Shown here piece after piece: positions 7,945 to 15,433 of a stretch of DNA of 59,487 nt. Below the pieces are notes generated by a model. That model ran no database searches. It saw only the letters and a program-made list of their open reading frames with translations, and was not told where the DNA came from. The translations under genes were made by a program, and so were the position numbers. How positions within the stretch are numbered: position 1 is the first letter of the stretch; every line of letters starts with the position of its first letter. Location: contig JANYGO010000341.1 in NCBI GenBank assembly GCA_025362325.1, forward strand, positions 1 through 59,487. The letters are read 5' to 3'. The DNA comes from Cyanobacteriota bacterium (GTDB taxonomy: Bacteria; Cyanobacteriota; Cyanobacteriia; Cyanobacteriales; Microcoleaceae).

Positions 7945-9348
7945 TCATCTTCCCTCGCGACAATATTCAGTTTTCACAAATTGTCTCAGCACTGGCGATA
8001 AACTGAACAGCGCCTGATTATCCTGTTCTTCTTTTTCAATCAATGCTCGATTTCCCAAAGATGGCAGTACATTGAATAAATCGTCCGGCGATAATTGCAC
8101 ATTTTCTAGGAATTGAGAAATTGCAACAGGCTCGATTTCATTCGCGATGCAGCACATTACCTGTTTCTCTAATTCTGATAAGCGATCGCACTGCTGCTGC
8201 AATCTTGCTTTCAATTCATCTCCCAAGAATAGCGTATCATATTTCAAGAATTCGGCAACTCGCCCGCCAAATAATTCTTGAATCATGGCTGCAACTATTT
8301 TCAACCACAAGGGATTTCCTCGGTAAGTGTTAATCAGGGTTTCCCATTTTTCCGGTTCTAGTAAACCTTTTTCTCGGAGTATTTCGCCTGCTGCTGCACC
8401 TAAACCGTCGAGTCGTAAGGTGTGAACGCGGGTGTTTTCTCTGTTTAATGCGACAATTTCTCTAGGCGATTCCCAACTATTTACGATTAAGCAACTGTTG
8501 TGGCAAGTTTCGCCGATACGTTTGAATAGGGTGCTGTAATTTTCATATTCTGGTCGATAATTGCCTGCTATTTGTCCGCTGCTGAGAATTGTTTGTACGT
8601 CGTCTAGGATGATGAGGCAGCGGTGCGATCGCAATTTGTCGATTAGCAGCGATAGTAGTTCATCGGTGCTGGCTGGCAATTCGGTTTCTGGTAGATTAGA
8701 TAAAAATTTAATTAGGCTTTTTAGGGTATTATGGAGGGTTGGGGATGTGCCGAGACTTCGCCAAATTACATATTCAAATTGATGCTGGATTTGTGGGAGG
8801 AGGTGGAGTGCGAGATTGGTTTTGCCAATTCCGCTGATTCCTAATATTGCGACTAGGCGGGTGCGATCGTGTACTATCCATTGTTGTAGGGTGGCGAGTT
8901 CGGATGTGCGGCCATAAAATGAGCTGATATCTGGTGCATCTCTTAAGTCTTGGCGTATTTGGGATTCGGTGTTTTCTGGGGGAGAGGGCGATCGGGTTTT
9001 TGTAAAGTTTATAGATTGTAAAGTTTCTGGGCAGATGTTAACGTTACCAATCTGTACAGTGTCTTTCCAGTAATGTGATGAAACAATGGAAAATTGCTGT
9101 CTTTTCAAGGTAGATTTAAAATTAGATTTATTAACTGCTTCACCTAATACATCTGAAAGTATTTTCCATAATTCCGAGGCAACATCCCTAGCATGACCCT
9201 CACTACAATGAGCTTCCTCTGCAATTTTCGGGTATTTTTGACCTTGCCAAGCACCAATTAATATAGCCTCTTGCACGTTGTCGAGATGTTTTCCAGTCTT
9301 GGCGAAAACTAGGTTGTCTGCAAATTTTAAGATTTCTTCAGAGTCCAT
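7945..9348 (-). CDS. STAND/NB-ARC ATPase with N-terminal vMAP-type HTH, no C-terminal repeats
   Basis: A 467-residue protein. Residues 1-90 resemble the helical, HTH-like domain that opens many cyanobacterial NB-ARC proteins (ILKFADNLVFAKTGKHLDNV, then a Trp-Lys-rich segment). The NB-ARC ATPase follows: Walker A ILGISGIGKTNLA (about 168-180), Walker B LIILDD (245-250), NSWESPRE as the sensor region and GNPLWLKIVA as the GxP motif, then a winged-helix segment to the end. Relatives usually carry WD40, TPR or other sensor repeats after this point; here the gene stops at 467 residues. Such NTPases are signalling or defence switches. Divergent from the cassette at 9555. Confidence 0.85.
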   Translation of the reverse strand: MDSEEILKFADNLVFAKTGKHLDNVQEAILIGAWQGQKYPKIAEEAHCSEGHARDVASELWKILSDVLGEAVNKSNFKSTLKRQQFSIVSSHYWKDTVQIGNVNICPETLQSINFTKTRSPSPPENTESQIRQDLRDAPDISSFYGRTSELATLQQWIVHDRTRLVAILGISGIGKTNLALHLLPQIQHQFEYVIWRSLGTSPTLHNTLKSLIKFLSNLPETELPASTDELLSLLIDKLRSHRCLIILDDVQTILSSGQIAGNYRPEYENYSTLFKRIGETCHNSCLIVNSWESPREIVALNRENTRVHTLRLDGLGAAAGEILREKGLLEPEKWETLINTYRGNPLWLKIVAAMIQELFGGRVAEFLKYDTLFLGDELKARLQQQCDRLSELEKQVMCCIANEIEPVAISQFLENVQLSPDDLFNVLPSLGNRALIEKEEQDNQALFSLSPVLRQFVKTEYCREGR

Positions 9349-9391
9349 CGATCGGGAAAGTGTGGGGGTTTTAGCTATTGTATCCTACAAT

Positions 9392-9482
9392 TTCCGACCG
9401 TGCCGACATTCTCCGACATTTCCCGACCTGCGAGAGAGGAAAAATTATGTAAAACTACCGACATTTTCCGGCATCTTCCGAC
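9392..9482. repeat. CCGACATT iteron-like repeats in a divergent promoter region
   Basis: Two blocks (9392-9428 and 9456-9482) made of CCGACATTnTCCGACATTTC-type units repeated every 11 bp, separated by ~27 bp. They sit between the start of the STAND ATPase (minus strand) and the GIY-YIG-like gene (plus strand). The 11-bp spacing equals about one helical turn, as in operator arrays. Their role is inferred from position only. Confidence 0.7.
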
Positions 9483-9554
9483 TAGACAAGTCAAAGATTT
9501 TGCTCAACAATAATAACTAATGGAATCACAATACTGAATTATCTAAAAGTAAAT

Positions 9555-9899
9555 ATGGGCCCAGTTAAATTCAACGCAGAGACTGTAGCAAGAATTGCAA
9601 CAGGAATGAAAGGCATATACGCGATCTATGATGCCGAATTTTCCGAAGGATCTGCCTATGTAGGAATGTCTGAATCATGTATTAAAACAAGACTGGAGGC
9701 TCACTTAAATCCCAAAAATAGAAATGGGAGCAAGAGTATCCATATGCTTGTCGAACACAAGCATGATTTATGGTTTTCTTACGAAGAAAATAATAATCCT
9801 CGTTTTACAGAAGCAGAAGAAATTTTTAAGTTCCAGAAGCCACCAGCAAATAGAAGATATGAGTGGAAGCCGCTGAGAGACGAATGGGGAAGTCTATAA
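9555..9899 (+). CDS. GIY-YIG-like nuclease-domain small protein
   Basis: A 114-residue protein with the signature spacing of a minimal GIY-YIG domain: GIYAIYD at residues 20-26 (GIY), AYVGMS at 34-39 (in place of YIG), then TRLEAHL with Arg46 and His50, a Glu-rich FTEAEE at 84-89 where the metal-binding Glu is expected, and PPANRR with Asn99 at the usual Asn position. All core catalytic positions seem occupied, so activity is plausible. No second domain is present, unlike UvrC or homing enzymes. First gene of a three-gene plus-strand cassette, divergent from the STAND ATPase. The assignment comes from motif reading only. Confidence 0.7.
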   Translation: MGPVKFNAETVARIATGMKGIYAIYDAEFSEGSAYVGMSESCIKTRLEAHLNPKNRNGSKSIHMLVEHKHDLWFSYEENNNPRFTEAEEIFKFQKPPANRRYEWKPLRDEWGSL

Positions 9900-9979
9900 G
9901 TTTTTGACTGAGAATTGTCAATTGCACTCGGATTTTTGTTTGTGGCTTACTCTCAGTTTTCTTGATAAGGAGTTCTCTA

Positions 9980-10423
9980 ATGGCAATCGATCTAGATTTA
10001 TTCTCTGGTAATAATTACCGCTCGACGATTCAGCAGTATTGCCGTCAACTAGGATGGAACATTAGCGACATCAACGATCGCCGTACCATCATGAACTTTA
10101 CAATGAATTCTGGTACTACCCAGACGCTCTTTATCATCCGATATGACACAACGCTAGAGTTTTCAGTGCCAAGTGGTGTCAAGTTTAACAGTCAGAATGA
10201 TGTTCCTGGATGGATGTCTACACTTATGCTCAAAGAAAACTCTAGCTATAAAATAGGTTTCTGGAGCATAGAAGAGATTAGTGACAGACAAACTTTTTCG
10301 ATTATGCACAATGCTGAAATCAGTTTGATTGACGTGTCATACTTCCAAAAAGTTGTAATGAAATTAATTCAAGAGTGTGATAAATTTGAGCAGACTATCT
10401 CAAAAGCATTGAGGGGGTATTAA
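9980..10423 (+). CDS. uncharacterised small protein, possibly YbjN-like fold
   Basis: A 147-residue protein starting at the ATG 9980-9982, which has a strong AAGGAGT 8-9 nt upstream; the frame is open a few codons further but without that site. It has an N-terminal helix (YRSTIQQYCRQLGW), then alternating beta strands (TQTLFIIRYDTTLEFSVPSG; ISLIDVSYFQKVV) and a C-terminal helix. This alpha/beta order recalls YbjN or type III chaperone-like folds, but I do not recognise a family. It lies between a GIY-YIG-like and a ParB-like gene, so an immunity or adaptor role is possible but unproven. Confidence 0.65.
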   Translation: MAIDLDLFSGNNYRSTIQQYCRQLGWNISDINDRRTIMNFTMNSGTTQTLFIIRYDTTLEFSVPSGVKFNSQNDVPGWMSTLMLKENSSYKIGFWSIEEISDRQTFSIMHNAEISLIDVSYFQKVVMKLIQECDKFEQTISKALRGY

Positions 10424-10470
10424 TCAAATTTGTATAGTAGTTAGAAATAGGTAATTTTGGAGAAAATAAC

Positions 10471-10710
10471 ATGGAAACTGTACCTGTAAAGATGTCAGAT
10501 ATTAGGGTTCCCAATCTGAGTGAACTCAATCCAGCAAAGATACGATCTATAGAAAATTCTTCCGAATCTTTATCAAATCTGCTTCACGATAAAGACGATC
10601 CAATTGTTCTCTATCGCGGTACACCTCCTTACGAATTGTGTGACGGCAGACACAGAGTTTATTTGGCGGAGCAACGAGGCATTAAATTAGTTCCGGCTGC
10701 TTTCAACTAA
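10471..10710 (+). CDS. ParB/sulfiredoxin-like small protein
   Basis: A 79-residue protein with the core of the ParB N-terminal / sulfiredoxin-like fold: a first strand MSDIRVPNLSELNP, then DPIVLYRGTPPYELCDGRHR (the GRHR signature at residues 59-62) and VYLAEQRGIKLVPA. In this superfamily the G-x-R-R/H segment binds nucleotide phosphates. There is no HTH or dimerisation domain, so it is not a partition ParB. Similar minimal domains occur in phage, toxin and DNA-modification contexts. A GGAG-type site precedes the ATG. Third gene of the cassette. Confidence 0.7.
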   Translation: METVPVKMSDIRVPNLSELNPAKIRSIENSSESLSNLLHDKDDPIVLYRGTPPYELCDGRHRVYLAEQRGIKLVPAAFN

Positions 10711-10798
10711 ATCTAATGAGAAAAGTAGAATTTACTTATTAGCCAAAGATCGATCGCCCTTTTCCTTCCTAAAGTGCGATCGCACTTTCGTAACAATC

Positions 10799-11038
10799 TC
10801 AAACCTTCAGACTCAAGTGCAAGTCTGCAACAATCGGCAATTCAAATACATTACTCTCTAGAAACCGCTTTGAGAAAAACATAACTTCGATATTTTCTAT
10901 TTCCTCAGTTTCAGGATTGAGACGAGCAACAATTCCATAGTCTAGTTCCTGCGATTCTTGCTCTGCATAAGGCGAACATTTATGAATGTACAGAATATCG
11001 CCGACAGCATCGTATTTAAAAGTTAGTTTTTGTGCCAT
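10799..11038 (-). CDS. DUF2283 small protein, putative antitoxin
   Basis: A 79-residue DUF2283 protein: KYDAVGDILYIH, then the LDYGIVARLNPETEEIENIE core, ending with short strands. Start set at the ATG 11036-11038, which has AAGGAGA just upstream; the longer open frame would begin inside the upstream gene. It overlaps the 3' end of the RelE/BECR-like gene by 16 nt, the tight coupling typical of toxin-antitoxin pairs. DUF2283 proteins are often found beside DUF4258 or RelE-fold toxins. The antitoxin role is inference. Confidence 0.8.
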   Translation of the reverse strand: MAQKLTFKYDAVGDILYIHKCSPYAEQESQELDYGIVARLNPETEEIENIEVMFFSKRFLESNVFELPIVADLHLSLKV

Positions 11039-11352
11039 ATTATCTCTCCTTGGGTAACAGTTTTTGTCAGGTAAGCTGTCACAATCCAATTGCGTTCTCT
11101 GGGAACTGTATCACTCACAACAGCTACTACAACATACCTACCCTTGCGACCCTTACCATACTGCCTTGAAAATAGAAAAGTATTGCCAAAACGTAAATCA
11201 CATCGAACCTCATCTGGGTCAGCTAGAGTTTCAGCTATTCTTTCCTGATAAGTTGGTAGCAAATCGGGATGGGTCTCAGCAATGTGCTGCTCTCGCTCTT
11301 CTGTGAGTTCGACCTCACTGTCGAGATACGGACAGAAAAATTGTGTTGTCAC
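11023..11352 (-). CDS. BECR/RelE-fold putative RNase toxin
   Basis: A 109-residue protein. It starts FFCPYLDSEVELTEEREQHI, continues ETHPDLLPTYQERIAETLAD and RFGNTFLFSRQYGKGRKGRY, and ends with strands VVVAVVSD and WIVTAYLT. The HI..THP helix, an Arg/Lys-rich middle and C-terminal strands with a Thr-Ala-Tyr fit the barnase/EndoU/ColicinD/RelE-like nuclease fold found in phage and toxin proteins (the PBECR/DUF4258 group). It is encoded directly upstream of, and overlapping, a DUF2283 gene, so I read the pair as a type II toxin-antitoxin module. Fold assignment is by pattern. Confidence 0.65.
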   Translation of the reverse strand: MTTQFFCPYLDSEVELTEEREQHIAETHPDLLPTYQERIAETLADPDEVRCDLRFGNTFLFSRQYGKGRKGRYVVVAVVSDTVPRERNWIVTAYLTKTVTQGEIIWHKN

Positions 11353-11466
11353 ACTGATCTAGTCTTGCCAGTCTTAGTTATCTAACTTTTAGAGTACCAT
11401 AATTATATGACAAGTGAACGCTCGCCCTTTCTTTCCTAAAGCGCGATCGCCTAAAAAATTACCATT

Positions 11467-11625
11467 CTAAAAATATAATTCGTCTAAATAGAGTTCTGTT
11501 GCTTCTTTCAGATTGGCGATCGCTTCTTCAATTGTTTCACCCTGGCTAGCAGTTCCCACTTCAGGACATTCTGCCACATAAACATCTTCTTCCCAATAAA
11601 CGATTGCTGTAAAGATACGAGGCAT
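11467..11625 (-). CDS. HicB-like orphan antitoxin domain
   Basis: A 52-residue protein from the ATG at 11623-11625: MPRIFTAIVYWEEDVYVAEC, then PEVGTASQGETIEEAIANLK and EATELYL. This is the compact HicB partial RNase-H-like fold, with PEVGTASQGET as the family signature. No HicA toxin (double-stranded RNA-binding fold) is seen in the ~110 nt on either side, and no C-terminal DNA-binding part is present, so it is an orphan of a type common in cyanobacteria. Function is presumed from the family. Confidence 0.8.
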   Translation of the reverse strand: MPRIFTAIVYWEEDVYVAECPEVGTASQGETIEEAIANLKEATELYLDELYF

Positions 11626-11698
11626 ATTTTTTTGCAATACCTACTTAGTTCTCACTCTCATCCTTATTTTAGCACATCGGGCGATCGCACTTCTATCT

Positions 11699-12067
11699 CT
11701 ACCCCAGCGTCAACACTCCCGTCCCAAAATTAACAGCCAACGGCAGCAGTTTCAACCACTGCAAACCCAGAATAGATTCAGGAATTCCATCCCCTACCAA
11801 CACAGGAATTACATACTCCTCTCCATCCACTACAGCTTTTCCCTCATAAATATCAAAATACTCCTCACCCCGCGCCGTCAGCATCAGCCGTTCACTTTCA
11901 ATCATCACCCACCCCAAACTCAGACAATCTTGAGTATCCAGGGCTAACCAACCCGTTGTAAATCCAGTATCTAATAACACTTCAATAGGGAATCTTTCGC
12001 CATCAGCAGCAACTAAATCAATTTCAAAAAATAGCTCTCCAATCTCCCCAAACCTGCCATCAATCAT
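11699..12067 (-). CDS. clan AA retropepsin-like aspartic protease (module copy 1)
   Basis: A 122-residue single-domain protein with the retropepsin signature VLLDTGFTTGWLAL (catalytic Asp-Thr-Gly near residue 33) and the second family motif ESILGLQWLKLLP near the C-terminus. Such single-domain proteases work as homodimers, each subunit giving one Asp. Start fixed at the ATG 12065-12067, whose ATG overlaps the upstream gene's TGA (ATGA). The upstream partner is homologous to the one in the second module at 21905-22542. Substrate unknown. Confidence 0.85.
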   Translation of the reverse strand: MIDGRFGEIGELFFEIDLVAADGERFPIEVLLDTGFTTGWLALDTQDCLSLGWVMIESERLMLTARGEEYFDIYEGKAVVDGEEYVIPVLVGDGIPESILGLQWLKLLPLAVNFGTGVLTLG

Positions 12068-12381
12068 AGAGTGCCGCAAGCCCCAGTCTCATTGATGCGA
12101 TGAATGCCAATCATCCCGTGCGGGTACTTTTCACGAGCTTTTTGAACTGCGATTTTTTCATCAGGATCGATGAAATAGTCCCCACTGTTTGGCTCAATAA
12201 CCATAAACCAGTTGTAATGCTGATCTATTAGTTCAAGGCTAACCCTTGCAAAAACCTCTCGATAACGCTGACAGCGGGCATCTTTTTCAGCTTTCCGTCT
12301 AGCTAACTCCTCTGGCGGTATCGTAAATTCAGGAAATAACCTACCTCGACGGCGAGGGCGACTTGATGTTGCTTGAGTCAT
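12064..12381 (-). CDS. small partner protein of the aspartic protease (module copy 1)
   Basis: A 105-residue protein from the ATG at 12379-12381. The N-terminal half is basic and helical (RPRRRGRLFPEF; EELARRKAEKDARCQRY). The C-terminal half has VIEPNSGDYFIDPDEKIAVQ, then KAREKYPHGMIGIHRIN. The pattern VI[DE]xx[ST]GDY..[VI]D.....A....R.K.P.G....I.RI is shared with the 22267-22542 protein. Translationally coupled (ATGA) to the protease gene. No known family recognised; an inhibitor, substrate or antitoxin-like partner are all possible. Confidence 0.75.
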   Translation of the reverse strand: MTQATSSRPRRRGRLFPEFTIPPEELARRKAEKDARCQRYREVFARVSLELIDQHYNWFMVIEPNSGDYFIDPDEKIAVQKAREKYPHGMIGIHRINETGACGTL

Positions 12382-12473
12382 GGCTTGAATTCCATTTTCA
12401 ACTATCTGCAAGTATATCCTAGGTCTTGACTGCGAAAGTGCGATCGCCCTTTCTTCAGTAAAGTACGATCGCC

Positions 12474-12692
12474 CTAATCGATCGGGCTGTCCTCCTCATA
12501 AACCATCAAATCTCCCGGCTGACAGTCTAGCGCTTTGCACAGAGCATTCAGAGTTGCTTCGTCAATTCTCGTAAGCCGGCGACGACTTTTGATTTTAGAA
12601 ACAGAAGTTGGGTGCATCCCAATTAAAGCAGCCAATTCTTTATTACTGATATCGCGCTCTGCCATCACAACTGCCAATTTCCAACGAATCAC
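12474..12692 (-). CDS. XRE-family helix-turn-helix protein
   Basis: A 72-residue Cro/C1-type HTH: WKLAVVMAERDISNKELAAL, then IGMHPTSVSKIKS as the recognition region, then DEATLNALCKALDCQPGDLM, the C-terminal motif typical of YozG/helix_turn_helix_26-type regulators. The start is GTG at 12690-12692. It stands alone on the minus strand between the protease module and a CopG-like gene. Probably an autoregulated small repressor. Confidence 0.85.
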   Translation of the reverse strand: MIRWKLAVVMAERDISNKELAALIGMHPTSVSKIKSRRRLTRIDEATLNALCKALDCQPGDLMVYEEDSPID

Positions 12693-12826
12693 TGCGGGTG
12701 CTCAACTACTAGCCTGGACTTTCCAAGCTGATGTTAGCATCCTGCAACCTTCACTAAAAGTATAGGGCAGGATACGCAGGCAGTTGAGAGCGATCGACCA
12801 GCGGCAGTGAGGGCAGAGTTAGCGGT

Positions 12827-13039
12827 TTAATCGTCTTTGGATTCATTGAACCTCCCTTCCTTCTGCGCTCTTTCCAGTCCTTCCTCCACCAAAAGTAATG
12901 CCATTTGGGAAATCGAACGACGCTCAATGCTCGCCAGTTTCTCTAACTTCTCCTTGATTTCAGATGGCGGGTAAAAGGCAACTCTGGGAGATTTTGCGGG
13001 ACTCACATTGTTTAGGGGTAACGTGTTCATTGCAGTCAT
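12827..13039 (-). CDS. ribbon-helix-helix (CopG/Arc-like) small protein
   Basis: A 70-residue protein. After a disordered N-terminus it has PRVAFYPPSEIKEKLEKLAS (strand plus helix A) and RRSISQMALLLVEEGLERAQ (helix B), the layout of a ribbon-helix-helix DNA-binding domain as in CopG-type antitoxins and plasmid copy regulators. Two ATGs three codons apart could serve as the start, neither with a clear ribosome site. No adjacent toxin is evident. The function is inferred from fold. Confidence 0.7.
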   Translation of the reverse strand: MTAMNTLPLNNVSPAKSPRVAFYPPSEIKEKLEKLASIERRSISQMALLLVEEGLERAQKEGRFNESKDD

Positions 13040-13199
13040 TTTAGCTGACTATAAATTTTTTAGACATTTTTTAAGCCACAATAGCACACTGCAATCTAGT
13101 TTATGCTATAGTAATCTAACAACCACAAACAAACCCCCACCGCTCAGACTTGCAATCATTCGGTAGGGGCTTGAACTCCCATATTCAGGAGGAATCTCT

Positions 13200-13433
13200 A
13201 TGATATCACCGCCCAAGTCAGTTCCAGAACTGCTCCGCGAAGAAACACCCGACGCACCGCAAGGTAAACAACCGATCCGGTTGCTGATTTGTGGCATTCC
13301 GAAAGGCGTAGAAAGCATCGTTAATCTGCTGCACGTCTTAGGTTTTGCCGAAGCTGTAGAATGGAGCCCGCCTTTACCATCGCCGATCGCAGGTGAGATC
13401 ATTCGCATCTTAACCCGTTACTGGAAAGAATAA
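13200..13433 (+). CDS. conserved small hypothetical protein
   Basis: A 77-residue protein with a strong ribosome site (AGGAGG) 8 nt before its ATG. It contains IRLLICGIPKGVESIVNLLH and VLGFAEAVEWSPPLPSP, then GEIIRILTRYW. The composition, the ribosome site and clean boundaries argue for a real gene. I associate it with small conserved cyanobacterial proteins but recognise no named domain. It is convergent with the CHAD gene, with repeat copy A2 in between. Confidence 0.65.
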   Translation: MISPPKSVPELLREETPDAPQGKQPIRLLICGIPKGVESIVNLLHVLGFAEAVEWSPPLPSPIAGEIIRILTRYWKE

Positions 13434-13467
13434 TCTTTGAGGTCGATCGCCCTTTCTTTAGAAGACC

Positions 13468-13606
13468 GGGCGGTTGAAACCGCGTCTATACAGACACTCA
13501 CGCGCATTGCCAAGGGTTGAAGAACGGGCAATGAAATATTACGTTATTCTCTCTTAGTCGGCGTCCGGCGGACATTGTTTGTGTAGACGCGGTTTCAACC
13601 GCCGTC
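13468..13606. repeat. dispersed repeat family A, copy 2 (overlaps the CHAD stop)
   Basis: Same bounded structure as the copy at 2361 (GGCGGTTGAAACCGCGTCTA end and its complement), with the internal segment differing. Its right end overlaps the 3' end of the CHAD gene: the last codons (Asp-Gly-Gly) and TGA of that gene are read from repeat sequence GACGGCGGTTGA. Confidence 0.85.
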
Positions 13607-14590
13607 TACAACCACAGGATGAATTAAAGTTGATCGCAAAGCTTCTCGAACTTCCGAACTCAAATACTTATTCTGCAAAACCTGCCATTTTTGCCAAGCC
13701 ACGTAGCGATTCTCTGCCAACAAACCAGCCAGTTTCGGCAACTCTTTTTTCAAATCGCGATCGACAAAATCTGTCAGAAACTCCCCTAAAACTTCACAAT
13801 CTTGAATATCGCCCAAACATTCCTGAACAGCTTTCACATCTTCAACATAACCTTCATAACTCGGGCCGTAAAAATTACCAAACAGATTCATCAAATAGCG
13901 AACCCGCTTGGCTTGCTTCCGCAAATCGTGCAGAATAGTTCCCTCCGCCGCTAACTTCTCTTCCACAGCCGACTCACTCAAATCATCAGCAACTTTAACT
14001 TTTCCATCCTCATATTCCGTGCCCAGTAGCCAAGCCGGATGCAGGAAAAACTCGCTGATTTGAGGTAACAGTAAATCCGGCAAAACCTCAGCAATTGGCA
14101 AATGTTCGATCGCCCGAAACTGCGGTTTTTCTACCCAATTCTCGATCGACTCTTTCAGCGACTGGTAACTTTTGTGTTCCAAAACAGCCCTTACCCGTTT
14201 CAAAGCCCGACGGCGCTGTTTGAGCAAACTCAACAAAGCCTCATCCAAAACTTCCTGTTCGTCAGTCGGCAAATTCGGGTAATAGCGGTTTTGGAGAGTT
14301 TCGAGCATCACATCCACATCTCTGAGCGTTCCTAGAATCCGCCCCACCTTACCAATTTTGCGTTCAGAAATTTGTTTTGGCAAGTCTAAAACCAAAGCAA
14401 AACCCGTTACAGCCGATCGCAAACGTCTCATTCCGACTCGCATTTGGTGAAGTTCTTCTGCATCTTTGTCTTTGAGAACTTCAGCCTCGTGCGCTACAGT
14501 TTTGCGGAAATACTTGTCAATCGCCTCAGAGGCCGCGTCTCCGAGAGTTTTAACTTGAGTTTTAACTTTTGTTGATGTTTTTACGTTCAT
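13595..14590 (-). CDS. CHAD domain protein
   Basis: About 331 residues. The CHAD domain is a four-helix-repeat bundle rich in conserved His and Arg that binds inorganic polyphosphate. Typical motifs are present: HEAEVLKDKDAEELHQMRVG, MRRLRSAVTGFALVLDLP, LGTLRDVDVML, LRKQAKRVRYLMNLFGN and VQECLGDIQDCEVL. Start placed at the ATG 14588-14590; an in-frame TTG lies 16 codons upstream. Neither has a good ribosome site. CHAD proteins localise to polyphosphate granules. The C-terminal three residues and the stop lie inside a dispersed repeat. Confidence 0.92.
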   Translation of the reverse strand: MNVKTSTKVKTQVKTLGDAASEAIDKYFRKTVAHEAEVLKDKDAEELHQMRVGMRRLRSAVTGFALVLDLPKQISERKIGKVGRILGTLRDVDVMLETLQNRYYPNLPTDEQEVLDEALLSLLKQRRRALKRVRAVLEHKSYQSLKESIENWVEKPQFRAIEHLPIAEVLPDLLLPQISEFFLHPAWLLGTEYEDGKVKVADDLSESAVEEKLAAEGTILHDLRKQAKRVRYLMNLFGNFYGPSYEGYVEDVKAVQECLGDIQDCEVLGEFLTDFVDRDLKKELPKLAGLLAENRYVAWQKWQVLQNKYLSSEVREALRSTLIHPVVVDGG

Positions 14591-14966
14591 GGCAGTTGTA
14601 GAGTGCACTTTCTCGATCGACTTTAATTTTGATTTCAAGGTTTTTATAATAAGGTGTTACATCCTAGCACACACTTTTCATTGATGAACCGCAGTCAAAA
14701 CAAATTTTAATATAAGCTGCTTGACAATGTATCCAAAGTCAGCATTTAGCAATTCTTTAATCTCAAATCTCAAATCTCAAATCTCAAATAAAATTACCCT
14801 CCCTCGCCCTTGGGCAAATAAAAATCCGATTTCTGGCGCGCTTTCCCAAATAGGTTAAGATCGCTGCAAACCGACATTTATTCGCCAAAGAGAGAGAGAG
14901 GGTGCGTGAGGGAGGACAAGTTTTAAACTAAATCAAGCCCAGCTTGTCCGACTTCAAAGAGGCAGT
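14591..14966. other. intergenic region with AAATCTC tandem repeat
   Basis: No gene seen. 14758-14789 is a direct repeat of the heptamer CAAATCT (four to five units), a common cyanobacterial short tandem repeat. 14890-14905 is a short GA run. It includes the 3' end region of petJ and the upstream region of the CHAD gene. Confidence 0.6.
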
Positions 14967-15305
14967 TTAGCCTTTCCAGTCTTTCTCAGATTGTTCGAGC
15001 ACGTAGGTTGCGACATCCTCGATTTGTTCGGGCTTCAAGCGGCCGGCGAAAGCAGGCATAGCATTTTTGCCCTTAGTTACCTGAGTGGTAATAGCTTCGA
15101 GGGAATTCATGCCGTACTTTTCAAGAGCACCCTTTTTCAAGGTTTTCATTGCCATAACCACGTTGCCGCCACCGATGTGACAAGCAGAACAGTTGGCGCT
15201 AAAGAGTTTAGCCCCTTTAGCAGCATCGCCTGCCAATGCAGGGCGGCCGAAGCCGACGGTAAAAATTGCGAACGCTAACAGGGCGATCGATAAGAGTCTT
15301 TTCAA
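14967..15305 (-). CDS. petJ: cytochrome c6
   Basis: Soluble c-type cytochrome of the thylakoid lumen; carries electrons from cytochrome b6f to photosystem I, replacing plastocyanin. 112 residues: signal peptide [23 protein letters not shown], mature start about [10 protein letters not shown], haem motif CSACH, and the axial Met region [11 protein letters not shown]. The C-terminus [15 protein letters not shown] is typical. The start is TTG at 15303-15305, supported by GAGGAG upstream and by alignment of the signal peptide with other c6 precursors. Third in a psbV-psbV2-petJ series on the same strand. Confidence 0.96.
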   Translation of the reverse strand: MKRLLSIALLAFAIFTVGFGRPALAGDAAKGAKLFSANCSACHIGGGNVVMAMKTLKKGALEKYGMNSLEAITTQVTKGKNAMPAFAGRLKPEQIEDVATYVLEQSEKDWKG

Positions 15306-15433
15306 CGCAGTTCTCCTCTAATGGACACCGTTCACGGTGGTTCTTTAGTTATTTTACCTGTTTACTCAGTCGCAAACACGTAGTAGCGATCGCGATTTTC
15401 CGAGTAATTTACCACTTTTTTGGCAGAGGCAGT

